64,000 bases of DNA from Aphrophora alni (GCA_963513935.1 OY740765.1:72609638-72673637); one strand, 5' to 3'; shown: positions 45,440-58,599, counted from the stretch's first letter. Translations and numbers: made by a program. Notes: generated by a model not told the origin, from the letters alone.

Positions 45440-47019
45440 CAAGGGCGGATCCAGGACTTCGCCACGAGGGGGGCGCTTCCGGGGGGTAGGAATACCACCC
45501 AGTAAAGCGGGGGGTCCGGAAAAAAATGGATTTTTGTTGTAGTCTAAAACGTATTTTAAGGCAATCTGATCTTAAAATGTTATAAAATGTTTACTCATAA
45601 AGACCAACATATATATTTAATTGAAGGACTAAGTTTTTTTATTTACATAAACTTATAAGGATTATGATGATGTTTTGGAGTTTTGGAGATTTATCTTCAT
45701 ATACAACAATCAAAACGTGTATATATTAAACTGTAAATTTTAATAATACATAATTTTACATAGATTTAAGTCCCTACGTCGACATGTTTAAGAGAGTACT
45801 AAAAAAAGGGAAGAGAAGGGCTGGATTGTGAACTACGTATGATGCAGTTCTTTCAGGTTTTCCTTTTCCACGAAACTGGTTCCTCGAAGATGCTTTGTTT
45901 CAATTTTAATTTTATAATTCGTATAAAAACTAGATAAATTATAGAAATATTTAGTTATTTCTGGATTCAATAATTAACTGATATTAAACAAATAATAAAG
46001 AAAAACTGCAGAAACTTAATCTGGATGAGTTTTTCTTTCACCTACAAAATTTGTAACCTTAATTAATTATTGAAATAAAGTTTCAATGCATAGATAAAAA
46101 AATCATGAAATTAAATCGGCTGAATCGCAATGAAATGTTAACAAATTTGGATTTAGTACATTATTTTACCGATTTGTGCCCAAAATTGATTACATAGTAT
46201 TATGATCAAGTATTATCTAATCAACAATTTATCAACAATTAATTCAACGATCATGAGGCACGACAGTCTAATGCTCAAAGTAAACAAACGTTATCATATA
46301 AGAAACATAACACTGAACATGTAAGCCTACAAAAGTACTGTCACTCAATCAACTCAACACAAACAGACCGCCTTATCGCCACCGGCGCCGTCGACCTTCC
46401 GTGACGTTTTCGTAGGCCTACGTCTCTATGTCTACGAATATCAGGTTAGCCACTAGCTCGCCTACCTCTGTACCTTAGCGCTATTTCGCAAATAAGCTTT
46501 CATATCACTGACATGGCCGGATCTAGGAACCGCGAAACCCCGCAATTCGGGGGGGGGGGCGGGCCCTTAGGGGGCCCAAAGGTCCTCTACTCAAAAAATA
46601 AATGAGGCTAAAATAAAAAATATATATAAAATATTGAGTTCAAGCAGTGGCAGAAAAGGTTTTTAACACAAAAGTTATAATTTAATTAAGTGTAGGAAAA
46701 GAGATTAAGTGTTAATTTCTAAACGTTTTACACTTAAATTGTGCACGCTTCCCTCCTTCCCTCTATCCATGTCTGCTCAAGGGGCCCTTGGAGAAATTTT
46801 GCTGGAGGCCCTCAATTTGTAGATCCGGCACTGATCACTGAGTACTTCATTTGACAATATACTACCGACTTTAGAACGTCTTTAGTTTTCCTTGTATACA
46901 GTATTGCAACATAGTCGTATTTTACTTTACTTACTTGTAATTTCTATATTAACCTTTTTTTTGCTAACGGGGGGGGGGGGGGCGATCCATCCAATCGCCC
47001 CTCCCTGGATCCGCCACGG
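45440..47019. mobile_element. hAT-type non-autonomous element (outer)
   Basis: The left end CAAGGGCGGATCCAGGA and the inverted right end CCGTGGCGGATCCAGGG form a terminal inverted repeat. Flanking 8-mers TTTACAAG (45432-45439) and TTTACAGG (47020-47027) match 7 of 8. Ends of the CAG(T)GGCGGATCC type with 8-bp duplications fit hAT. G-runs lie just inside both ends. There is no transposase ORF. A second hAT element is nested at 46512-46833. Confidence 0.65.
46512..46833. mobile_element. hAT-type MITE (nested)
   Basis: A 322-bp element with ends CATGGCCGGATCTAGG and, inverted, CAGTGCCGGATCTACA. It is flanked by a perfect 8-bp duplication ATCACTGA (46504-46511 and 46834-46841). It contains a G10 run followed by GGCCC-rich sequence, and the complementary GGGCCC near its other end. 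It is younger than the element it interrupts. Confidence 0.85.
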
Positions 47020-47785
47020 TTTACAGGTAAAAGGCACTACTTTCAATACTGTTTGCAATATTCCAACTCAATTTTTTTTAAAACATATAGGTGCGCCAAA
47101 GTATCGAATTTAAACTATTCAACGAAAATAAGACACCTAACTTATGAAAGTAGGCTACACTTGTAAACTGTTTCTGAAATATATTTCTTTCAAAAATATG
47201 ATTACATACAAACAATAATGTAATTGAAAACCTACTATTTAATTAAAATACTAATTTCGGTTAGAATCCCCGTTAGTAGGGGATAAACATTATTCATTAA
47301 AAAAAGATACAAAACATTTATAAAACGTTTTATGTTTTTAACTTATGTAAACGTTTATACTCTACAGTCTACACTGTCTGGCAGTGAGCTACCATTAGAA
47401 CGGAAGGAAGGAGTAGAAATGGATAATATTTGACTCGTCAGCTAGCCAATTGTTGTTGTCACAAGAAAACCGAGTAATCGGAAGATTGTTTTCTATTCTA
47501 TTTTTGACCAATTTTTCATCATTTTCATTCTACCTCGTATGTTTATTGTTAAATTCCTAGCAAATGAGGTAAAACCATTGTTATTTTTATAAATGATTAA
47601 GTTCCCTGGTTAAAAATATTATATTGGATGGCAATTTCTTTTGATTTTATCAAATGTTTGCTTATTTTTAACCGATTTTTCGTCTACGATTATTTTTCAT
47701 TCTTCATAGTTTTTGACCGATTATGACTAAATTTGGCAAACGTATTGTTTATGGAAAGAAGTAATTTGATTCATGATCGGAAAGA

Positions 47786-47791
47786 TAGAGA

Positions 47792-47857
<66 letters not shown>
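47786..47857. repeat. (GA)n microsatellite
   Basis: About 35 GA units with one GGG interruption near the start. On the minus strand it is a long polypyrimidine tract within the CPD intron. Confidence 0.95.
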
Positions 47858-47860
<3 letters not shown>

Positions 47861-48077
47861 ACTGAGAGTGGGAGAGCGATTCACTCTCCAAATTTTAGGA
47901 ATCGTTGGGCCGTTCTATTATTAGAACGTGGGAATAAACTATAATTTTGTATCTCCTATTTCCTAACCCCCCCCCCTCGTATTGTATTTCTGTTACCGGT
48001 AGTTCATCGGTATCGCAAACAAATTACTGTAGACTAGCAATATAACATTTTCGTTTTATTTTTGTAGTTCTAACATA

Positions 48078-48102
48078 TGGACCGGAAGGTTAGCTTCCGG
48101 TC
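48078..48102. repeat. Perfect 10-bp GC-rich hairpin
   Basis: GGACCGGAAG, GTTAG, CTTCCGGTCC. It lies at the left edge of a GC-richer block (about 48075-48220) that may hold the 5' region of the small plus-strand gene downstream. CCGGAAG in each arm is an ETS-type core, which may be coincidental. Confidence 0.85.
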
Positions 48103-49883
48103 CAGCAGATTCTTTAGTCTCTCGCAGGTAGAGCCGAGCTCCAGCCGTACTTCCTAAGTATTCAATGTCTTGACTCACAGTTGTGCAGTGACTCAGTTAC
48201 AGTGCCTTAGTGGAATTGCGCCTTTACTAATTAATCATCATTTTGTGATTGTGTCAATTATTGAAGAAAGTGAACAATTAAAACGTTATTTTAATATTAA
48301 CAAATTTTGTAGCCTTTAAACAAATTATTTTCGAACTTTTTTTAGACATATCTTTTCCTCTGAAAACAACTTTAGCCCTACTCTTAACGTACCCTATAAA
48401 TAAGTGCTGTTTATAGCTTTGCTGATTAGTTTTGCCAGTAGAAGAGTTAGAAGAGGTAATACGTTACTAGGTAAGTAAAATAATATATAATATAGCTATT
48501 ATCTCCTAAATTATTCTCGTTCTTTAATCAATTATTAATTAAGTAAGGTATCTTGATTTTTTTTAAATGTATTAATAATAATTTTTATTTGAAATAAACC
48601 TATCTAATAAAAAAATAAAATTAAAAAAATTTAAAAAATATATTTTAGATTATGTATGCAAGATATATTTTGACATACTGATATTAGTGAAATATTTTTG
48701 TTTAACCAGAGATCATTAACCATTTATAAATCTCACGACAGGGGTTGGCACGTGTGAACTAATAAGGCGGCCTTTTTTCTAGCTACTGTTTGACCTTGAC
48801 CGTGAAAGTGTGTAAATTTGTTTATGTTTAGTGATGGGACTATCGACTAGTTTTGTATTCGTTACATGTTAACAGTTGCCATTTTCATTTGTTCCGTTTT
48901 TCCTTGAATATTTTCTGCCTGTCTAAAAAGGGTACAAAGGAACATAACCCTAAAAAGGGTAAGAAATATTTTCAATTGCTTTAGATGTAGTGTTTAGCCT
49001 AATATATTTGTATTATTATATCTTTCATGTTTACATATTTCACCCCCTTATTTTCAATCCTAATATCTCTGACGATGTTGTTCAATCATTTCAAATAAGA
49101 TCTATGGACACTGCAAAATTAAAATTTGTTACAAATTGCATAGCTTAAAGTTTTTATTATTAAAGCTTATTATTATTATTATTTTTTTTTTTTGTAATTT
49201 GATTTGTGTACATATAGACTAGATAATTGAAGTTCGATTACGAGTTTTGATAATTTTTCAAAGAAATTAATGTAACCCAACCCTTTTTAACATTTCTTTA
49301 GACTTTTAGGCATGATAAATGTTTTGGGAATAAGACAGTAAAAAATTATGAAAATATAATAAAGCTTTTTTTCTAACTTATTAATTTCACTACGAGAAAA
49401 TAAAACAAATAGACTTAATGTTTCTAATCGCCAAATGGTTAACTCGAATTTTTTGTAAGTTAGACAATATACGTTATCCTTAAACCTTTTGATATTTATA
49501 AAATCAATCAAATCATTTAAACCGTCAGCATAAAAGTAGTTCCTTTTCGTGTTGGAAAATGTTTATACTATGTAAAGCTTTATTATAAAGTGTTCAGTGA
49601 CGGTTGAATCGGGTATAAGTTTTGATTTAAACTGAAATTTTGTTTCAATAATTACTCGTACATAATATTATTTTATCATATAAAAATGATACAGCATCAC
49701 TTGATATTTAAATTGCCCGTGACCCTGATGGAAAGCACCATATGATGCTAAAAGTGGTATTCGTATTTATTGCTCTATTTAATAAATGGTTAGTTGTGTT
49801 TGTACAATTTGTCGACAGCCTAGCTTTTAATACTTCCTAAATTAAAATATATTTTACTACACTAAGTCTTTTCTTTTTACAAG

Positions 49884-49978
49884 GAACCTGCACACGACGC
49901 CTTTTTCAAGACACATCTTATGATGAAAATCCATCTTCACCGAAACATACGAAATCTCCACGCCTAGAATGTCATCAG
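49884..49978 (+). CDS. Possible exon of unknown plus-strand gene
   Basis: The acceptor TTTCTTTTTACAAG precedes 49884 and the donor GTAAGA follows 49978. With a 2-nt start the exon encodes 31 codons including RRLFQDTSYDENPSSPKHTK. The polar, Ser/Pro-rich peptide matches nothing I recognise. Its end (phase 0) does not fit the start of exon 50936-51066, which needs two incoming bases, so either an exon between them is missing or this belongs to another transcript. Confidence 0.4.
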
Positions 49979-50935
49979 GTAAGAATTAAAATTATTAGAT
50001 TTTGACAAAGCAAAACAATAATTTATTGCAAAAATATTATTTTTTAAATTTATCACTTCTTGTTTGGCTCCACATTCGATTGCCGGCCCTGTAACCAGGA
50101 TCAGCCCCCCCACCTATGTTCGCGTGCTATTCTATGTTTCAAAAATTACATGGTAATTTTTAACTCTTTGCAAATTTTATTTAAACTGATAATTGATAAT
50201 AAGGAATAATTAAGCCTATCAGTTCAATCTAAAAAACAAACTTTATTGACAAAATTATTGCAAACATAAATTAAAGTAAATCATTCACTTTTATTTTACT
50301 GAAAGTACATTTCCATTTTGAGATTGATTTCCCTTACTGACCAAGATTAAAATTCAAGTTGACAAAATAATAAGATTATTAAAAAGTTAGGAGCTAAACT
50401 ATTAAAATGTTTTGAAGTGTTTAATACTCTTATAACAGAAAACTTACTTTGATGTTTGATAGTCTATTTAATCGTAGCTTTCTTTTCACTAAAATCATTA
50501 ATAATCTAGAATTAATATTATTTTACTAAACTTTGACTTTGTAATAATTATATATTTGAATTTTTAATCTATAATCCGCTGTAAAATATTCTGCAATAAA
50601 TATTTAAAAAAAAATTAAAACATGGCTAGGCCAGGGCCCCCCACCCGGGGTCCCAGGCCTTGTGACCAGAGTTGCACCAGCCCCACCCTTGTGGGGGCCA
50701 TGTGGCTCCACCGAAATCGCGTCCATCCCACCCCACACCTTTTGTTTCCTTTTGCCCATACCGGTCTAATGTAACCATAGCAGCAAAGAGCAACGTTATT
50801 AACTTTTGAAAAATATCTTTAATAATGCAGAGTATATGTCCGGCCCGTCCAAGTACAAGCCAGACATAATACAAGAAAGGTTTGTGTTGTCTAATAACTA
50901 AGTACCTACATTGATTGTTTTTTTTAATCTGTAAG

Positions 50936-51066
50936 CTGCAATGATCTAGAAAATTGTAGACAAATAGCAAGAAGCATTTTAGATTCTCCTCTTTATGATT
51001 TGGCTAATGTTCAGTTAATCCAATTGCCAAACTCTGAGAATGAAACAACCCAACATATTTTAGCTG
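50936..51066 (+). CDS. Internal exon of small unknown gene
   Basis: The acceptor TTTTTTTTAATCTGTAAG precedes 50936 and the donor GTAAGA follows 51066. The open frame has 43 codons, CNDLENCRQIARSILDSPLY, then DLANVQLIQLPNSEN and QHILAG, and leaves one base that pairs exactly with exon 51732-51919 to read A-G-D-P-S. The intact frame, consensus splice sites and exact phase join argue for a real gene. I do not recognise the family. A decayed copy of the exon lies at 51264-51380. Confidence 0.6.
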
Positions 51067-51263
51067 GTAAGATAAATAATGAACATATCAAAATATTTAT
51101 ATACATATATATCAATTATTTTAGACTTTTTACAGTTTAAATTTTTAAAAAAACTGATATAAGATTTTACTTGTGTAATCGCAAAAATATCTTACATTTA
51201 TCAATGTAATATTTATTTTATATCAGAATTGGCTATTTCCCCCTTTTTTTACCTTTTTTCTTA

Positions 51264-51380
51264 GCAAAAAAATTTTAGATTCTTCTCTTTGTAACTTTAC
51301 TAATGTGTTCAGTCAATGCAATTGACAAATTCTAAGAATGAAGCAACCCATTTTTTTTAAACTGGTAAATTGATTAATGA
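51264..51380 (+). pseudogene. Decayed tandem copy of exon 50936-51066
   Basis: Aligns with about 50972-51085 (TTTTAGATTCTTCTCTTTG, AATGTTCAGT-like, AATTCTAAGAATGAAGCAAC, ending CTGGTAAATTGATTAATGAAC). Identity is about 75-80% by eye. It has a TCTAA stop in place of TCTGAG and a frame-shifting T-run in place of ATATTTTAG. The unit offset is about 293 bp, so exon plus flanking intron were duplicated together. Confidence 0.8.
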
Positions 51381-51731
51381 ACTTTCATTAAAGTTGTTAT
51401 TTATGACAGGGTTATTTTAGCTCAACTTTCTCTTTTTTTATTGTTTTAAATCATCTTATTTACTCTTATTTGAGGTAATACAGTAAGTAAAAATCTATCA
51501 TTACCTAACTTAGAAATAAACACTGGAATAATATCAATGTAACATCATTGATTGATTGAAATTTCAACATTATCATGGGTTTATTTTGTATATTTTGTTA
51601 AATGACATGGTTGGATAGAGAATAAATATAAGTTAGCCTATTTCCTGTTTTTATCAGCTATAAGTTAGTCATTTCAACCAGTAAATTTGGTTGCAGTCTT
51701 AAATTACTAAAGCTGTTTGTCTCATTAACAG

Positions 51732-51919
51732 GTGATCCAAGTGTAACCAGAAGTCAAATTTACTCAGAACTGAACATTTTAAAAGAAATGAAATCGATGG
51801 ACCAAAAGGCCGGCCGAACAAGTGCTGCTCGCCGTAAACAACCGAGGGGAACTTGTTGGACTGAATTAATTAAATATTTCCAGCTGTTTAAAGTTAATGT
51901 GTTATTTATTTTGTTGTAA
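51732..51919 (+). CDS. Last exon of small unknown gene
   Basis: The acceptor CTCATTAACAG precedes 51732. The frame continues from exon 50936-51066: GDPSVTRSQIYSELNILKEM, then a basic stretch KAGRTSAARRKQPRG, then WTELIKYFQLFKVNVLFILL and TAA at 51917-51919. The Arg/Lys cluster could be a nuclear localisation signal, and the hydrophobic C-terminal tail is short. No AATAAA signal is evident just downstream. Function unknown. The gene lies inside the 25-kb CPD intron on the opposite strand. Confidence 0.55.
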
Positions 51920-53647
51920 AATGTATTCACATTATATTTGGATGTTATGTGCACTTTAAATAATACTTAAAAAATATTTATACAGTACATATAAATTTAT
52001 TATATTATTATTTATTTATGTTTATCACTGGCCAAAATAATGACGAAACATAATTTGTTAAAAAATGCCACATTGGTAGTGAATGATATAACTTGTTTCT
52101 CTTAAATGTTTTTGTTTTACATGCGTTTTTCATAGGTAACTATCAAATGTTTGTGTTATGCTGTACATTATTATTACAATGTGTATAAACATATAGGTGC
52201 ATGAATGAAAAAGATTACTTTAATAGCTATAAAATTATCTTTTTTTTAATTACAAGAAGGTTTAATCTCTACTATTTCATGTATAACACTACATGTAAGG
52301 GTATGTAATCAACAGGCCACTAAGTGTATGCTCAATTTAGACCAGTGAGTGTTTGATAAATCTGGCCAAACGGACAACAGTTTTTGTTGAACAATGGGCG
52401 AAGACTAATCTTGGCTAAAGGTGTAAAGAGCATAGACTAATAGGATTGTTGGTTAATATACCACATCATTCAGTATGAAACCAACTTATATACTTAGTTG
52501 AGGTGAAAAATAGTGATTAGGCCAAGGGTGTATGCAATAGTATAGACCATGGGACTAATAACTGTTATTTGCCCAACTATGTGTAAATGTTTCTGATCTG
52601 TTTTGGTGTTTATTGTTAAGGGTCTGCAGTGCATAGATCTGAATTAACATATCACCCGTTAGAATAATGTTAAACAGTGTTAAATAAGAACAGTTATAAC
52701 GCTGCCATTTATTAACACAGAATTATTATCGTTGATGGCTCATCTTAAATGTCAGGGGGGAAATATATTTTCTTGTTTTATAATTTTTTCTGGGGAAACA
52801 AATAGAACCACAAAAAGTGAAGAATCTTTCCCTTTCTTTTAAATATAGTATAACGATTTTTCAAAAACCTAATACGAATTTTCTAATACCTAAACAACTG
52901 TTCTTAAAAATGTCAGCATAAAAAAATTAACATTGTTCTTTTGGGCGAGAATGCTCCCGGAATTTTATGTATTGCAGAGCCTTAAATGTCTTATACAATT
53001 ACGAGACATCTCAGCACCCAATTTACTGAGAATTACCGATCCGGAGTATTAAAATAAATAGAAACTTGCACTCATATTATACAGAGTGTCTTAGGAGTTT
53101 TGTAAAAACACTTCTAGGGTGTGTTCTATTGGTAAAAATAAAGAAAGAAGTTACAATAAATAAAACTATATCTCACTAATTAATTATACTTCTAGAAATC
53201 ACTCTTAATTACAATGGCAAAATTAAATAATAAATAACTCAATTTTCAGGGACAAGAAAAGAAATTATTTTATTTACTTTAAAGAATGGTAAGAAAATAC
53301 TTCAATAACAAAATGTTAATATTTCAATGTTCATATGTAAAAACAAGTAATAACAATTATTTTCAATCCCTTCACTATTCTTGAGAAAACATAACTCAAT
53401 ACTATTTTATAATCTATAATTTTCTTTCACAATTAGAGTTAAATAGGCTAAGTCTTTTAATTTCTTTAATATAGCTCTACATCGTCAGTATATAATTATT
53501 GAAATTGTGATTTGTTATTCTTAATCCTTAATTATTGCATTTGAAATACATTTGTTGTTAAACTTAATGTCCTGTATTATGTTTTATATTTTAAATTTAG
53601 TATTTCTATACTTATAGGCGAGTTTAGCTTGACTTGCTGATACTTTA
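51920..53647. other. CPD intron DNA
   Basis: No exon or transposon motif recognised. Confidence 0.4.
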
Positions 53648-53740
53648 TTCATATTTGGTTTCGCCATTAAAAATAAAAACTAGACTATTGTTGACGTTAA
53701 GTCATAATTCAATAGTCGGAATGGCGAAACCAAATATGAA
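53648..53740. repeat. Foldback module with 21-bp perfect arms and inner stem
   Basis: TTCATATTTGGTTTCGCCATT (53648-53668) and its perfect inverse (53720-53740) enclose a 51-bp loop. Inside the loop GACTATTG and CAATAGTC can pair as a second stem. The right arm reads GGCGAAACCAAATATGAA followed by a T-rich AATAAA stretch, as in the other foldbacks. Confidence 0.85.
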
Positions 53741-54788
53741 TGATTTATTTTCAGGTTTCAATAAAAATATGATGGTACACTGAAAGCAGCATATGACATA
53801 CATTGGCCTCTGTTACAATCAAAGTGAAAACATTAGAATGATAGAACGTTAGTAAAAATATTGTTCAATTTTTATCCTTTATTTATTAATTTATTTATTA
53901 AATTGTTATTATTATAATATTTGTGTTAGTTTTTTTTCTGTCATGATATTAATTTTATTATGAAATATATTTATCATGTTAATGTTATTTGCTTGCTACT
54001 ACAGACGGATTTTAATAGAACCAGTTTTTAATTTAATTTTCAAATTAAGGTAAATAACTTTCATAATCTGTTACAATCTGTTAAAAATAACTTTTATAAT
54101 CTGCTTCTAAATACCTTTAAAATACCAATATAGTTTAATATACTAACAAAGTACTAATTGAGTAACAAAATTATTTGTGCTCATAAATACTTTCTTTAAA
54201 ATTATTTCAAATACAGACTTCGTTCAATTTAGTAAAACAGTGCTAATGAAGTAGCATAAAACCTTTTTGTTCATAAATATACGGTATTGATAATGTTTTC
54301 CGTCAACTTAGTATCGCACCCGCAGAATAGAGATCCCACCGAATGTTTGCTGAATGGTAGTAGTTGTTCGTTAGATCATACATTCCGAGACCTGTTGTAC
54401 TGGCTAGCATAACAATGGAAGAGGTTCAAAATACTTGTGGATTAGTAATTTATCAAATCAAGAAATAATTATTTAGTTAAATTATATTTTAAAATGTCTA
54501 TATATTTAGCCAAGAACTTTACTCTGTGGTTGAACTTATAATTTTATTTGTGGCCTTTCTGGTTCTTTTGTCTCTTGCATACCAGTGTGATCTAATCCAA
54601 TTAATCTAACTACAAGTTGGCTTAGGTGTCATTTAACGAAAAATTAAAACCCTAAATACTATTTTATTTTGCTTTATTTAATTTCATTTTAATTAGAATT
54701 TTTTTTCTCTAAAATTACAAGAAAAAAGTCTGCTCTCTCGCTCCCTAGGTACTTCCCTAAATTCTTACACATTAGAAATAAGTGATTT

Positions 54789-54991
54789 GTAATAATTCAG
54801 TTTAGGAACAATTATATAATAATAACTTATTAATAACTTAATAATAAGTTTAGAACTTATTTTTCATTATATTTTGTTATAGGTATTTACATTTTAGGTC
54901 TGTGTTTGTAATAATTAAGTTTAGGAACAACTGTTATTTATATAAACTTATTTTTCATTAATATTTTGTTGTACTTACATTTTAGGTCTGT
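54789..54991. repeat. Tandem duplication, about 115-bp unit
   Basis: GTAATAATTCAGTTTAGGAACAA...ACATTTTAGGTCTGTGTT is repeated at about 54789-54905 and 54908-54991. The second unit is shortened by a deletion of the AATAACTTATTAATAAC stretch. Confidence 0.8.
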
Positions 54992-55314
54992 GTTGTTATA
55001 AAATTTTTATTTTCATTTAAAAAATATAATTTTTATGTTTTGAAACTGGTGTTTGAGTTCGAATCCCACTAGTTTGTACTGGTCTTTTATTGTACTTTTT
55101 GAACTTTAATTAATATCATTTTAGTATTTAATATTATTACCAGATTTCGTTATGTTTTATAGGAGTATCATTTTATTTTTTGTTCAATTTGCTGACATCT
55201 AATTATTATAACTTAAATTATAATAGTATTACAAAATAATTATTTATTTCTTATAACATTCATTTTTAGCTGAGTATTGTATTCATATGCAGACCTTACT
55301 TTTAAATGCATATA

Positions 55315-55670
55315 CAGTAGAATCCCGGTTAACCGAACTCGGGTCAACCGAAACCTGGGTCAACCGAAACGATAAAAATACAGTAATACTGTATGTAAAA
55401 ATATAAAGAAATTAAATGGGTAAATGTATGTACTCAATTAATACTTTGCGTGTAGTATCGTATAAATTTGAGTTATCGTAATAATTCAAAACCTTTAACG
55501 GAATAACGACGAGACCCAATGAGTGTTTCACTGAAATTTGTGGAAGAATGCAGTGAGTCAACACCTGCTGATATTCTTTAAATAAAAAAAATGGCGGGAT
55601 ATCGCAGATCGAAAAACGGTGTGAGGGACACTCAAAAAAAAAATCAAAAATAACTGAGTTTTTTAACTGA
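55315..55670 (+). mobile_element. pogo/Tigger-type transposon remnant
   Basis: TA followed by CAGTAGAATCCCGGTTAACC, then two copies of GGGTCAACCGAAAC, is a pogo/Tigger-like terminus. About 55535-55665 encodes KFVEECSESTPADIL, then a stop, IKK and an Arg/Lys-rich tail ending LSFL. This is like the C-terminus of pogo/jerky transposases ('...es.tpaDvlllkrwrd.aa.kr...qtkitdFF'). The catalytic core is missing and I found no right-hand terminus. Confidence 0.55.
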
Positions 55671-58140
55671 GTTTTCATTAAATCATTTTTATAACAAAAA
55701 TATTATGTACATAATAACATTCAGTTAAATTTAAAATGTTTATGGGTTATTTTTCACTACCCAATTTCAATAAAATATTTTTTCTTGTATTACAAAGGTT
55801 GCTAAAACAATTATATCTACGCTATCTGGAATCAGTGCAATACATTTTGGTTTTAAAGTAAGAAGTTAAATGAATAATTTCCCTTTTGCTATAACTAACT
55901 GGTGATATTATCAAAGAAAATCTATACTAACAAAACAAAAACTAAATACAGTAATAACTAAGGAATAAATATAAATTCTTGTATATATTAATTAAATGTA
56001 ATGATATTAACATTTTAATCAACTTCAACTGTCTATCTTTCACATAAATGTGGAACTTTTTTTAAAACATGATGAGTAAGAATACAATAATCAATATTAA
56101 CTAGTGGCTGAAATAATGTTTGACCTAATTATTTGTCTTTTTAGCCAATTTTTTCAGAATCTTTTATGTCACATTATTATAAATCACACGGGTAATAATT
56201 AAAATATGAAGTATCTTAATTGTTATACAACAAGCAATGAATGTGCTACCTGTCAATAATTATCAAGTTAAAGTAATAAATATTTATACAAATGTCCCTA
56301 GAAATTTTGGTACTTACATAAACAACAAAGGTAAAACAAAATTTTAAAAAATACTTTATTATATTACTCTATTATATATAATATACTCTATTTAGAGCGT
56401 AAGTACACTTTGTAAAGGTGTTATTTAATAAAAATTACTTTTAATTATTTTATTTAACTATAGAAGCAGAGCTATGAACTTCAATTTCAATTAGTTTTAA
56501 AGTATCATTATTGTTTTTAATATTTCTTATAATTGTGTGTTATTTCTTATATCCTATGATCTAGATGAAGTCAGTATTGATCTTATGTTACCTCCATAAG
56601 GAAGAGAAATAAAGTAATTTTTTTTTAAATCTGTATTAATTTTATGTTAGTATTGGTCATTATGTCCCCCCCCCCATAAGAAAGTGAAATAAAGTAATAT
56701 TTTTAAAAAAAGTCTGTTAATTTTATTACCTTAGATCATTCAGTTTGACAACCGACCTTCCATTGACTGTTAAATGATTATAATACAGGGCGTCAACCAA
56801 ACAGGAAAAAAACCGGGAAATCGGGAAAAGCCGAGAATTTGAAGTAGTAGGTTAAAAGGTGGGAACACAACCTACACAATATGAAATATTGTGCAAGAAA
56901 TACTTTCTCTCCTTACATCTTCTTAATAAAGAAAGTAGAAATAAATTGAGTGGCCTTTGTTTAGTTTCTTATTAATTTCAAAGTACTGTGTATTGGATGC
57001 TTGCAATATTCAACAAATATGTTTCAATGTTATTTTTTTATTATTTCTTAGTGTTAAGGTGCCTACACATTCGAGCTGGTAGTAAGGCATACTCACTGGT
57101 TACCTGGTTGGTAAACAGAATATAATAAAAATCAGCTTTCACCATTGTAATCCTCCTAGTTGAAAATAAAGTATCACACTACCACCTTTCCATTTAGAAC
57201 ATATCAGTTAATTCAAGACGGATGGTAAAAATTTGGAACATGTTTTTAAATAGTTTTATCATAATAAATAGCCTTGTAATTTGTATATGATAATATTACT
57301 CTCCTGCGAAATATTTAGAGGTATTTAGACTTTTGGTTCACCTGGTATTATTTTAAGTATGATTTTAGAGTGTGTGTGTGTGAACGCTCGTCGGCGCGAA
57401 CGCGCATGTGTGTTTTATTTGAGAAACGAGAATATTGAACGTGTTTTTATTTTTAGGATTATTTTAGATACTTTGTGTTAACTATTCTTAAAACATTTTA
57501 ATCGTCACAAATATAATATTAAAAAATGTATTTTAACCTAAAACAAAAGTTTAACATTGGGATTAATTTTAACGATTTTATAAAAAATACAAAATAGATT
57601 GTTTACATTATATACTATGTTTACACATTTGGGACTGAGGGATAATTGCAATATATCAATTAATTAAATACTGCATTCTATACTTGAAAACATGAATTTT
57701 TACAAAGTTTGATTTTATTGCTCTCTTTGGGTCCGTCCTGACTTCCAGTTTTTGTGTGGAAAAACTTACCTTTTCTAACATTTTAAAGTACGTTTTTATG
57801 TGTAAACAACGATTTTTGACAATTTAACAAATCCGTAAAGTTTTTATGGCTCTATAAGAATAATTTCAATATTTTAAAATAATTATTTAAATTTTATATT
57901 AAATCTGCTATTTTGACTTCTTTGGACAGGAACTACTGGTTATTTTAAAACGTTGGACTTTTATGTTTAAACAATAATTATATTTTGTTGTGTTTCTGAG
58001 TAACACTTTTGAGTAATTAAATTTTTGTTGAGAAGCCATTTTTTATTCATACAGAAATAGAGAATTGTTATTTAATAAAAAAAAAAGAAGATTTTTTTAA
58101 AGTCTACTTAACATTTTTAGCTGGATATCTTTTCGATATT
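55671..58140. other. CPD intron DNA
   Basis: No gene recognised. Near 56560-56720 a block ending GAAATAAAGTAAT is duplicated in diverged form. A TG-rich/CG-rich patch lies at 57370-57415. Confidence 0.4.
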
Positions 58141-58599
58141 CTACTACCATGAAAATAATTTGAATAATTATTTGGTTTTTTTTTTTTTGCATACATGCAT
58201 CAGGTCCAGTTTTAATATTTTCCAAATTCGACATACTCAGTTTCAACAATTTTTGTAATATCGTCTCAAAAACTAGTATAGTAATTCACAAGCATTCTTC
58301 ACTTGTGTACCGAATTTCAAGTCGATATTATCAATATTTTTAAAATAGAGCTAATCACTGCTTGAATTGTTGCATTACCGACGGCACTATCCGAACGCAT
58401 TACAATATCTATTTTAGAAAATGCCCATGGTAACAACTGAAAATAGGTATACATATTTATTGGTAAGTGTATTATTATTAGTGTACCGAGTTTTGACATA
58501 ACATAGAGAAAATATTATACATTAAAGCCACTAATTAGCGCTAAATATACCCCTGGTACTGAAAATAAAAATGATTCTTCCGGTTCAATTAAAAACATA

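Noticed and set aside
55055..55075. B-box-like GAGTTCGAATCCCAC suggesting a tRNA gene
   Set aside because: No A-box or acceptor stem within tRNA distance; at most a SINE scrap.
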